Both the position numbers and the translations under genes were made by a program. A DNA stretch of 10,990 nt. It comes from Burkholderiaceae bacterium. GTDB lineage: Bacteria; Pseudomonadota; Gammaproteobacteria; Burkholderiales; Burkholderiaceae. The notes under the pieces are model-generated. The model had not been told where the DNA came from. It did not search any database and saw only the letters and a program-made list of their open reading frames with translations. Within the stretch, counting starts at the first letter, position 1; the number at the start of each line of letters is the position of its first letter. Where the stretch lies: positions 1-10,990 of the forward strand of contig JASLEM010000064.1 of the NCBI GenBank assembly GCA_030151165.1, in the 5' to 3' direction. Positions 5,244 to 10,990 of this stretch are shown here, piece by piece.

Positions 5244-6788
5244 TCAGGCGGCCTGGCGCAGCGCCTCGCGCTCCATCACGTGCGCGGACAGGTCGACCAC
5301 CGCATAGGTCGCGCGGTGCTCGGAGGTCATCGTGGAGACGACCTCGACGTCCCGCCCGCCCACCGAGAGCCGGGCCAGCGTGCCCGCATGCGCCGGGATC
5401 ATCGCGCGGACGCCGGCGATCGGCACCGCGACGCGGCGGTCGCCGTGCGCGACGACGATGAGCTGGCGCGCCTCGTCGAGCGGCAGCGCCTCGCCGCCGG
5501 CCGCGAGCACGTCGCGCACCGGCACCGCATGGCCGCGCCACGCGATGCTGGCGGGCGAGCCCGCGGCGAGGCGGGCGCGGACGGCCTCGGGCAACGGCAG
5601 CACTTCCTGCACGCAGCCGACCTCGGACGCGAAGACGCCGGCCGACTCGAAGACCATGTAGGGCTTCGTGCTGCGCGCCGCCGCCGCGTGCTGCGCCGCC
5701 GCCTCGCGGCGCGCGCTGAGCGCGGACTCGGGGCAGTGCGACATCAACGCACGCGAGTCGATCGCGTGCAGGATGCCGCGCTCGATCGGCAACTCGCAGC
5801 GGACGAGCGCGCCGGGGCCGCCGCCGTCGCCGGCCGTGGCCGCGTCCAGACGGTCGGCGGCGATCGATGTCAGGCCGAAGCTCTCCTGCACCAGCACGCC
5901 GAGCGCGAGCTCGCCGTGGCGCACGACGCAGAGCCAGGGCGCGGGCTGCGCGTCCGGCACCGCGCGCAGCGCCGCGGTGAGGTCGACGACCGGCAGCAGC
6001 TGCCCGCGCCAGTCGCACAGGCCGCGCACGCCCGGGTGGCGGAACGGCGGCGCGCGCAAGGCGGGCGTGCGCAGGAGTTCGCCGATGTCGTTGGCCGGAA
6101 AGCCCACGAGCGCGTCGCCGATGCGGAAGACGCCGAGGCTCGCCGACGCAGCGAGTGCGCGACGCGCCGCCTCGTCGACCGAGGCCTGTTCCGCGTCGGC
6201 CGCCACGCGCTCGACGCGCGCCCGCGCGCACCACGCGCCCGCCAGCGCCGCGAGCCGCGAGGGCTCCAGCAAGGCGAGCGGGGGCTCGGCGGCGTCGATC
6301 AGCGCGGCGCGCTCGAAGAGCTCGTCGGGCCGCTCGTCGTGGAACAGGCGTTCGACCGCGTCCTGCGGGCAGCGCCGCAGCCCGATCACGGCGTCGACCA
6401 TCAGGCCGACGACCTGCCCGTCATGCGAGAGGATCACGATGCGGGCGTCGGGCGTCGATGGCGGGACGGGTGCCGGCGCGTCGTCGGCGCTGTCGTCGAC
6501 CGGCGCGTCCGCATCGGCGGCGGCGCCGTCGTCGGCGTCGAGCCAGCGCTGCAGGTGCACCACCGGCACCAGCTGCGTGCCGTGCGAGACGACGCCGACG
6601 AGGCCGCCCGCGCGGCGTGGCACGGCGGCCATGTCGGGCGGCACGACGACGGCCTGCACGATGTGGCGGCCGTCGACGCCGATGAGCCGGCCCTGCACGC
6701 GCACGAGGGCGATCATGCAGGTGCTGCCCACGCCACCGGCGCCGCCGGCGCCCGGCCGCGCCGCCGGGGTTGCGAGCGAGAGTTCCAC
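5244..6788 (-). CDS. Chemotaxis adaptor with three CheW-like domains, 514 aa
   Basis: CheW couples receptors to the CheA kinase in cytoplasmic arrays. Three CheW-like folds are visible. Domain 1 (about 25-180) runs from MIALVRVQGRLIGVDGRHIV through VGVVSHGTQLVPVVHLQRWL, with an acidic Ala/Asp/Pro insert at 84-115, to VVGLMVDAVIGLRR. Domain 2 (about 216-352) has LGVFRIGDALVGFPANDIGE, RGQLLPVVDL and LALGVLVQESFGL. Domain 3 (about 376-504) has YMVFESAGVFASEVGCVQEV, WRGHAVPVRDVL and RRVAVPIAGVRAM. Ordinary CheW has one such domain in about 160 residues. The start is GTG at 6788, three bases after the receptor stop, suggesting translational coupling. An internal ATG at 6716 (residue 25) begins right at domain 1 and is an alternative; neither has a strong Shine-Dalgarno. 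CheA is absent locally. Confidence 0.88.
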   Translation of the reverse strand: MELSLATPAARPGAGGAGGVGSTCMIALVRVQGRLIGVDGRHIVQAVVVPPDMAAVPRRAGGLVGVVSHGTQLVPVVHLQRWLDADDGAAADADAPVDDSADDAPAPVPPSTPDARIVILSHDGQVVGLMVDAVIGLRRCPQDAVERLFHDERPDELFERAALIDAAEPPLALLEPSRLAALAGAWCARARVERVAADAEQASVDEAARRALAASASLGVFRIGDALVGFPANDIGELLRTPALRAPPFRHPGVRGLCDWRGQLLPVVDLTAALRAVPDAQPAPWLCVVRHGELALGVLVQESFGLTSIAADRLDAATAGDGGGPGALVRCELPIERGILHAIDSRALMSHCPESALSARREAAAQHAAAARSTKPYMVFESAGVFASEVGCVQEVLPLPEAVRARLAAGSPASIAWRGHAVPVRDVLAAGGEALPLDEARQLIVVAHGDRRVAVPIAGVRAMIPAHAGTLARLSVGGRDVEVVSTMTSEHRATYAVVDLSAHVMEREALRQAA

Positions 6789-6791
6789 GGG

Positions 6792-8501
6792 TCAGCCGTT
6801 CTGCGAGCTGATCTGCAGGTCGAGCAGCAGGCTCGTGACGTTCTGCGTGGCCGAGGCCTGCTCGCTCGTCGCGGTGCTGATCTGCTCGATCGACTGCGTG
6901 GTGTCGTCGACGGAGCGCTGGATGCGGGTGAACGCGTCCTCGACCTGCTGCGACAGGCGACCGCCTTCCTGCACGCGGTTGACCGTCTCGTTGATCAGCT
7001 TGGAGATCTCGCGCGTCGCGCGGGCCGACTTCTCGGCCAGCTTGCGCACTTCTTCCGCGACCACCGAGAAGCCGATCCCGTGCTCGCCCGCGCGCGCCGC
7101 CTCGATGGCCGCGTTGAAGGCGAGCAGGTGCGTCTGGCCGGCGATCTCGCTGATGGTGTCGATGATCTCGGTGATGTCCTTCGACGACTCCTGGATCGCG
7201 ATGATGGACTCGCGCGAGCGCTTGAGCAGCTTGCTGCCGTCGTCGGCCTCGCGCTGGGTCTGGCTGGCGAGGTGGGTGGAGCGCTGCGAGCCTTCGGCGA
7301 TGCTGCTGATCGAGCCGGAGAGGCCGTCCATCACGCTGGAGATGGCGGACACGTTGTTGGCGATGGACTGCTCGCGGTCGACCTGCGTCGTGATCTCCAT
7401 CGCGAACTTCACGACCTTGTAGGGCTTGCCGTCGAGGCCCAGGATCGGGTTGTAGGTCGCCTGGATCCAGACCTCGGCGTTGCGCTTGCCGAGCCGGCTG
7501 AAGCGGCCCGTCTTGAACTGGCCCTCGTTGAGGTCGGCCCAGAAGTCGCGGTACTCGCGCGACTTCGCGAACTCCTCGCTGCAGAACATGCTGTGGTGGC
7601 TGCCGCGCAGCTCGTCGATCGTGTAGCCGACGGTGCGCAGGAAGTTCGCGTTGGCCTCGAGGATGTTGCCCTGCATGTCGAACTCGATCACGCCCTGCGA
7701 GCGGCCGATCGCCTCCAGCTTGCCCTGCGCCTCGCCCGCCGTGCGGCGCGTCGGCGTGATGTCGGTCGCGAACTTGACGACCTTCACCGGCCGGCCGGCG
7801 GCGTCGAAGATCGGGTTGTACGAGGCCTGGATCCAGACGTCCTTGCCGTTCTTCGCGATGCGGCGGTACTCGCCGGCGTCGAACTCGCCGCGGCCGAGGC
7901 GGTCCCAGAACGCGACGTAGTCCGGAGAGCGGGTGTAGGCCTGGTCGCAGAACATGCGGTGGTGCTGGCCGACGACTTCCTCGAGCGAATAGCCGAAGGA
8001 CGCGAGGAAGTTCTCGTTGGCCGTCAGCACGCGGCCGGTCAGGTCGAACTCGATCACGGCCTGCACACGGTTGATGGCCTGCGTGCGGCCTTCGAAGTCG
8101 GCGCCGCGCAGCTTGCTGGCGGTCATGTCGGTGGCGAACTTGACGACGCGGACGGGCTTGCCGTCGGCGTCGAGGATCGGCGTGTACGACGCCTGCAACC
8201 AGACCTCGCGGCCGTTCTTGGCTACGCGCGCGAACTCGCCGGAATGGCTCTCGCCGCTGCCGAGGTGATGCCAGAACGCCGAGTATTCCGGGCTGCGGAT
8301 GTAGGCCGGGTCGCAGAACATGCGGTGGTGCTGCCCGACCACTTCCTCGAGCGTGTAGCCCATCACGGACAGGAACAGCGCGTTGGCGTGCTGGATGTGC
8401 CCGCTCATGTCGAACTCGATCATCGCCTGGATGCGGTCGAGGGCCTGGTAGACGCTGTTGAGCGCGTTGATGTCGGGGTTCTTGAGGGCGGAGGTTTGCA
8501 C
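6792..8501 (-). CDS. Soluble methyl-accepting chemoreceptor with three tandem PAS domains, 569 aa
   Basis: No transmembrane segment or signal peptide, so it is cytoplasmic. Three PAS domains lie at about 20-130, 142-252 and 264-374. All contain an I-E-F-D strand, GY-x-x-(E/D)E, a G-x-HH-x-MFC motif and a closing VVKFA strand; the cysteines are at 63, 185 and 307, exactly 122 apart. From about 375 to 569 is a short MCP signalling coiled coil with tip [20 protein letters not shown] (452-471) and [20 protein letters not shown]. There is no HAMP domain and no C-terminal CheR-docking pentapeptide. Overall it is like BdlA, which has two PAS domains. The frame is open to a GTG at 8588, but I prefer GTG 8501 (GGA 8 bases upstream) or 8507. 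The upstream codons look non-coding and contain a FliA-like promoter. PAS ligand (heme, flavin or other) unknown. Confidence 0.92.
   Translation of the reverse strand: MQTSALKNPDINALNSVYQALDRIQAMIEFDMSGHIQHANALFLSVMGYTLEEVVGQHHRMFCDPAYIRSPEYSAFWHHLGSGESHSGEFARVAKNGREVWLQASYTPILDADGKPVRVVKFATDMTASKLRGADFEGRTQAINRVQAVIEFDLTGRVLTANENFLASFGYSLEEVVGQHHRMFCDQAYTRSPDYVAFWDRLGRGEFDAGEYRRIAKNGKDVWIQASYNPIFDAAGRPVKVVKFATDITPTRRTAGEAQGKLEAIGRSQGVIEFDMQGNILEANANFLRTVGYTIDELRGSHHSMFCSEEFAKSREYRDFWADLNEGQFKTGRFSRLGKRNAEVWIQATYNPILGLDGKPYKVVKFAMEITTQVDREQSIANNVSAISSVMDGLSGSISSIAEGSQRSTHLASQTQREADDGSKLLKRSRESIIAIQESSKDITEIIDTISEIAGQTHLLAFNAAIEAARAGEHGIGFSVVAEEVRKLAEKSARATREISKLINETVNRVQEGGRLSQQVEDAFTRIQRSVDDTTQSIEQISTATSEQASATQNVTSLLLDLQISSQNG
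7380..8444 (-). repeat. Three tandem PAS-coding repeats with a 366-bp period
   Basis: Three consecutive in-frame units encode the PAS domains of the receptor gene. Units 1 and 2 are about 63% identical at the protein level (70 of 111 residues, no gaps). The third is more diverged but keeps the same 122-residue spacing. This indicates tandem duplication within the gene. Confidence 0.8.
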
Positions 8502-8537
8502 AGTCACGATCCAGTTGTCCGAGCCGAAGTTGCTCGT

Positions 8538-8564
8538 ATTTCGGAAGCTGCGCCGCAGGGTTGA
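8538..8564 (-). promoter_or_regulatory. FliA (sigma-28)-like promoter for the chemoreceptor operon
   Basis: On the minus strand, TCAA (8564-8561), a 15-base spacer and TCCGAAAT (8545-8538) resemble the sigma-28 consensus TAAA-N15-GCCGATAA: 3 of 4 in the -35 core and 5 of 8 in the -10. Transcription would begin near 8531, giving a leader of about 30 bases to GTG 8501. This would place the receptor with motility genes. It is a partial match in GC-rich DNA, so it is only a candidate. Confidence 0.4.
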
Positions 8565-8573
8565 GGGCTTGCG

Positions 8574-9065
8574 ATGAAGGAAATGCACTCAAGTGACCGG
8601 CGCGGCGGCCGAAAGGTGGATGTGTCCAGAAATCCCCACATGACCGCCTCCTCCGACAACGCCCCCGGCGCTCCGGCCGCCCCCCGACTCGACCGTGTCG
8701 ACCCGCGACCGGCCGCGCCCCGGCCCGCCACCATCGAGGCACGCCGGCATCGCCGCGCCCGCGCGCACTGGCCGATCCGGCTGATCGGCGCCGGCGGCGC
8801 GGTGTCGTCGGGCTGGGTGTGCGACGTCTCCGAAGGCGGCGTCGGCATCATGAGCGGCGTGAACATGCCGGTGGGCTCGGTGCTGGACATCGCCCTCGCG
8901 ATCCCCCACCCGAAGGACGCCCGTCGCAATCTCCCGCTGCAGGCGAAGGTGCGCGTGGTGTTCTCGGCGTTCTGCGGCACGCAGTCGCGGCTCGGCGTGC
9001 AGTTCGTCGTGCTGGCGATGGACGCGCGCGTCGCCATCCGCGACTACGTCATCGCGCATTCCTGA
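8574..9065 (+). CDS. PilZ-domain protein (first of tandem pair), 163 aa
   Basis: After a disordered Pro/Ala/Arg-rich N-terminus (1-55), a PilZ domain spans about 56-160. It has the RxxxR motif at Arg57-Arg61 and the DxSxxG motif at Asp84-Ser86-Gly89 (CDVSEGGVG), the c-di-GMP-binding signature. The domain ends with [10 protein letters not shown] and [10 protein letters not shown]. PilZ proteins bind c-di-GMP and change motility, adhesion or polysaccharide output through a partner; no partner domain is fused here. The ATG at 8574 is chosen because GAGGG lies 6 bases upstream. ATG 8640 (residue 23) is the alternative but lacks a ribosome-binding site. Divergent from the receptor operon, with only about 70 bases between the starts. 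The next gene is a close paralogue. Confidence 0.88.
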   Translation: MKEMHSSDRRGGRKVDVSRNPHMTASSDNAPGAPAAPRLDRVDPRPAAPRPATIEARRHRRARAHWPIRLIGAGGAVSSGWVCDVSEGGVGIMSGVNMPVGSVLDIALAIPHPKDARRNLPLQAKVRVVFSAFCGTQSRLGVQFVVLAMDARVAIRDYVIAHS

Positions 9066-9184
9066 TACGTCGCGTCGGCAACTCCCCACACGCCGAAGCC
9101 ACAGGAAACGGCCGATTGCGCCGACACTGATCGGGAGACGCCGCCGGAACCACCCGGCGGGCCGAGATCCCCGAGGAACATCCC

Positions 9185-9607
9185 ATGTCGCACGCATTCG
9201 CCCACGCCCACGCCCGCCAGGCCACCGGCTTCCACCCCGCCCTGCGCGCGGCGGCCCTGCCCCAGCGGCGCACCGAGGACGCGCGCCGGCATCTCCGGGC
9301 GCGTGCGCACTGGGCGATCCGCCTGATCGGTGCCGGCGACGCGATCGTCCCGGGCTGGGTGTGCGACGTGTCCGAAGGCGGCATCGGCCTCATGAGCGCG
9401 GTCAACATGCCGGTCGGCACGATGCTGGAGACGGCGCTGGCCATCCCGCATCCGAAAGATCCGCGCCGCAGCCTCGCCGTGCGCGCGAAGGTGCGCGTGG
9501 TGTCGTCGTCCTTCTGCGGCACCCAGTCGCGCCTGGGCGTGCAGTTCATGACGCTGTCGATGGAAGCGCGGCTCGCGATCCGCAGCTACGCGATCGCGCA
9601 CGGCTGA
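9185..9607 (+). CDS. PilZ-domain protein (second of tandem pair), 140 aa
   Basis: Residues 1-30 form a His/Ala-rich, probably disordered N-terminus. The PilZ domain (about 31-138) has Arg34-xxx-Arg38 and Asp61-x-Ser63-x-x-Gly66 (CDVSEGGIG), so c-di-GMP binding is expected. It matches the upstream PilZ protein at 79 of 107 aligned residues (about 74%, no gaps), while the N-termini are unrelated. GAGGA at 9173-9177 lies 7 bases before the ATG, a strong ribosome-binding site. The 119-bp gap after the first PilZ gene could hold a second promoter, but none is convincing. Followed by a good hairpin terminator. Confidence 0.9.
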   Translation: MSHAFAHAHARQATGFHPALRAAALPQRRTEDARRHLRARAHWAIRLIGAGDAIVPGWVCDVSEGGIGLMSAVNMPVGTMLETALAIPHPKDPRRSLAVRAKVRVVSSSFCGTQSRLGVQFMTLSMEARLAIRSYAIAHG

Positions 9608-9622
9608 TCCGCGCGACGCGCG

Positions 9623-9646
9623 CGGGCGGCCGGTCGAGGCCGCCCG
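9623..9646 (+). terminator. Hairpin terminator after PilZ pair
   Basis: CGGGCGGCC (9623-9631) and GGCCGCCCG (9638-9646) form a perfect 9-bp stem with a 6-base loop, 16 bases after the PilZ stop, followed on the plus strand by TCTCC. It sits between convergent genes (the amidotransferase stop is at 9668-9670), where a terminator is expected and may act on both strands. The U-tract is poor. Confidence 0.55.
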
Positions 9647-9667
9647 TCTCCGCACCGATGCGGGCGC

Positions 9668-10417
9668 TCAGGCCGCCGGCCGGCCCTCGACGAACGACTG
9701 CATGAAGCGCGCGAGGTGCAGGCCGTCGTGCGGCAGCGCGAGGTCGGCTCGCACCGCGGCGCGGCGCTCCGAGGCCACGGCTTCGGGGCGCTTGTCCAGC
9801 AGCCACGCGCTGTAGGCCTCGACGAACTCGGGGTGCGGCTGCACGCAGAACACATGGTCGCCGACGGTGTACGCGGCGACGGGGCAGAACTCGCTGCGCG
9901 CCAGCAGCGTCGCGCCTTCGGGCAGCGACATCACCTGGTCCTGGTGCGACGCGAGCAGGCTCAGCGTCGCCGCGCCTTCGTCTGCCGAGGCCTTCAGCGG
10001 CGCCGGCCCGACCCATTCGTAGTCCATGCGGCCCATGCCCCATCCCTGCGGCGCGCGGCCGACCGGCGCGCCGAGGCAGTAGGCGATCAGCTGGTGGCCG
10101 AAGCAGATGCCCAGCAGCGTCTTGCGCTGCGCGAGCAGCTCGCCGACGCGCTCGCGCAGCGTGCGCACCCACGGCTCGTCCGAGAACGAATCGGCCTTGC
10201 TGCCGGTGAGCAGCACGGCGTCGTAGGCGTCGAACGACTCGGGGTAGTGGCCGAGCGTCGTGTTGAAGCGTTCGAAGCGCCAGGGCACGCCGGCGGAGGC
10301 GAACATCGTCTCGGTCATGGCGCCGTAGCTGACGTAGGTGTCGACGACGGCGGGGTCGAGGTTGTCGTTGTCGAGGATGCAGACCCGCAGGGTCGCGAGG
10401 GGCGTGGAAGGACTCAT
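9668..10417 (-). CDS. Class-I glutamine amidotransferase-like protein, 249 aa
   Basis: The sequence has the class-I GATase triad: nucleophile Cys105 in LLGICFGHQL (101-110), and His195 and Glu197 in QPHPEF (193-198). The oxyanion strand is YDAVLLTGSKADS (65-77). No synthetase domain is fused, and the length suits the stand-alone GMP-synthase-like GATase1 group found beside many metabolic genes. Such proteins hydrolyse glutamine or gamma-glutamyl amides; the acceptor is unknown. The ATG at 10417 gives the natural N-terminus before RVCILDNDNLDP. Its ribosome-binding site is weak (GGGGC directly upstream). Divergent from the amidase gene with 65 bases between starts, so a shared nitrogen-related role is plausible but not shown. 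Confidence 0.85.
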   Translation of the reverse strand: MSPSTPLATLRVCILDNDNLDPAVVDTYVSYGAMTETMFASAGVPWRFERFNTTLGHYPESFDAYDAVLLTGSKADSFSDEPWVRTLRERVGELLAQRKTLLGICFGHQLIAYCLGAPVGRAPQGWGMGRMDYEWVGPAPLKASADEGAATLSLLASHQDQVMSLPEGATLLARSEFCPVAAYTVGDHVFCVQPHPEFVEAYSAWLLDKRPEAVASERRAAVRADLALPHDGLHLARFMQSFVEGRPAA

Positions 10418-10452
10418 GCCCCGAATGGTACCGGCCGGCCGCGCGCTGCGCT

Positions 10453-10476
10453 TACGATGGCGCGGCAACCGGAGGA
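10453..10476 (+). promoter_or_regulatory. Candidate -10 and ribosome-binding site of amidase gene
   Basis: TACGAT (10453-10458) resembles a -10 hexamer, and GGAGGA (10471-10476) is a strong Shine-Dalgarno 6 bases before ATG 10483. If both are right, the leader would be very short (about 18 bases). No -35 is seen. The ribosome-binding site is sound; the -10 is weak. Confidence 0.4.
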
Positions 10477-10482
10477 CTTGCG

Positions 10483-10990
10483 ATGACGCTCGCCATGAGC
10501 TGGGAGGAATGGGCCGACCACGACGCCACCGCGCTCGCCGACCGCGTGCGACGCGGCGACGTGACGCCGGCCGAGCTCGCGACGCAGGCACGCGCCGCCG
10601 TCGCCCGCGTGAACGGCGCCCTGGACGCGGTGGTCGAGGTGTTCGACGACGTCGTCGCCGACCCGCTCGCCGACGGCATGCGGCCCGACGGCCCGTTCGC
10701 CGGCGTGCCCTACTTCATGAAGGACCTCGGGCCGACGCTCGCGGGCCGGCGGCAGGAGTTCGGCTCGATGCTGATGCAGGGGCATCGCCCGGCCGCGGAC
10801 AGCTTCCTCACCGGCAGGATCCGCCACGCGGGCCTCAACATCCTCGGCCGCACGACGACGCCGGAGTTCGGCGTCTGCAGCGCGGCCGAGAACCGCCTGC
10901 ACGTCACGCGCAACCCGTGGAACCTGGCCTGCACGACCAACGGCTCGTCGGCGGGCACGGCCGCGGTGGTGTCGGCCGGCGTCGTGCCGA
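10483..10990 (+). CDS. Amidase-signature family enzyme, 3' end outside window
   Basis: 169 codons are visible of a family usually about 450-500 residues long. PFAGVPYFMKDLG (71-83) contains Lys80, the catalytic lysine of the Ser-cisSer-Lys triad. LGRTTTPEFGVCSAAEN (121-137) and TRNPWNLACTTNGSSAGTAA (142-161) are the family core. The usual glycine-rich GGSSGG appears here as NGSSAGT, with the cis-Ser at 155/156. The nucleophilic serine lies past the window. Expected role: hydrolysis of a carboxamide to acid and ammonia; GatA-like transamidation is unlikely because no gatB/gatC is adjacent. Start ATG 10483 is supported by GGAGGA at 10471-10476. Confidence 0.88.
   Translation, partial: MTLAMSWEEWADHDATALADRVRRGDVTPAELATQARAAVARVNGALDAVVEVFDDVVADPLADGMRPDGPFAGVPYFMKDLGPTLAGRRQEFGSMLMQGHRPAADSFLTGRIRHAGLNILGRTTTPEFGVCSAAENRLHVTRNPWNLACTTNGSSAGTAAVVSAGVVP

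Noticed and set aside
5235..5249. GCCTG-N5-CAGGC hairpin over the triple-CheW stop
   Set aside because: Only a 5-bp stem, overlapping the stop codon, and without a T-tract; likely chance.
7380..8444. Regular repeats that might suggest a CRISPR or other array
   Set aside because: The period is 366 bases and in frame; the units encode PAS domains.
5178..8564. 1128-residue open frame on the plus strand
   Set aside because: Antisense to the triple-CheW and receptor genes, with composition typical of a GC-rich shadow frame (Arg, Ala, Val, Asp, His repeats). The minus-strand products are recognisable families.
9066..9184. GCCGATTG at 9111-9118 as a FliA -10 before the second PilZ gene
   Set aside because: The matching -35 position reads GCCG rather than TAAA or TCAA.

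Overview
The window is about 70% G+C by eye, with codons ending mostly in G or C. Its gene content (a MocR-type regulator, a soluble PAS chemoreceptor, multi-CheW and PilZ proteins, a GST and a crotonase) suggests a motile, heterotrophic betaproteobacterium. A Burkholderiales member of the Rubrivivax/Roseateles/Leptothrix kind is my best guess from style and protein flavour; no rRNA or marker gene is present to prove it. There are no tRNAs, rRNAs, insertion sequences, phage genes or CRISPR arrays.

Left part (1-3401): a MocR/GntR-aminotransferase regulator is cut by the left edge (minus strand). It diverges from a 48-residue single-span membrane protein at 908-1054. A glutathione S-transferase homologue (1151-1867, minus) then diverges from a crotonase/enoyl-CoA hydratase family gene (2030-2812, plus). 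A small exported protein with four cysteines in its mature part follows (3003-3401, plus). The 5' end and upstream region of the GST gene is repeated in the same orientation about 1.6 kb away (1841-1925 and 3449-3533, about 81% identical), so the crotonase and exported-protein genes are bracketed by direct repeats.

Middle part (3402-5153): a mostly non-coding stretch with repeat copy B, then a 132-residue 4-oxalocrotonate-tautomerase family gene (minus) divergent from a LysR regulator (plus). The AT-rich spacer between them carries a perfect ATTGA-N3-TCAAT palindrome. This is the usual layout of a LysR gene with its target.

Right part (5244-9607) is the most notable. A chemosensory operon on the minus strand encodes a soluble receptor with three tandem PAS domains and a short methyl-accepting signalling hairpin. 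Three nucleotides after its stop begins a 514-residue protein made of three CheW-like domains. Divergently transcribed are two paralogous single-domain PilZ genes, about 74% identical over the PilZ region, both with the c-di-GMP-binding motifs. No CheA, CheR, CheB or CheY is present, so the receptor/adaptor pair must plug into a histidine kinase encoded elsewhere. The PilZ pair suggests, by inference only, a link to c-di-GMP output. A FliA (sigma-28)-like promoter precedes the receptor gene and fits a start codon downstream of the longest open frame.

Right end (9608-10990): a hairpin terminator separates the second PilZ gene from a convergent class-I glutamine amidotransferase-like gene (minus). 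That gene diverges from an amidase-signature gene cut by the right edge (plus).
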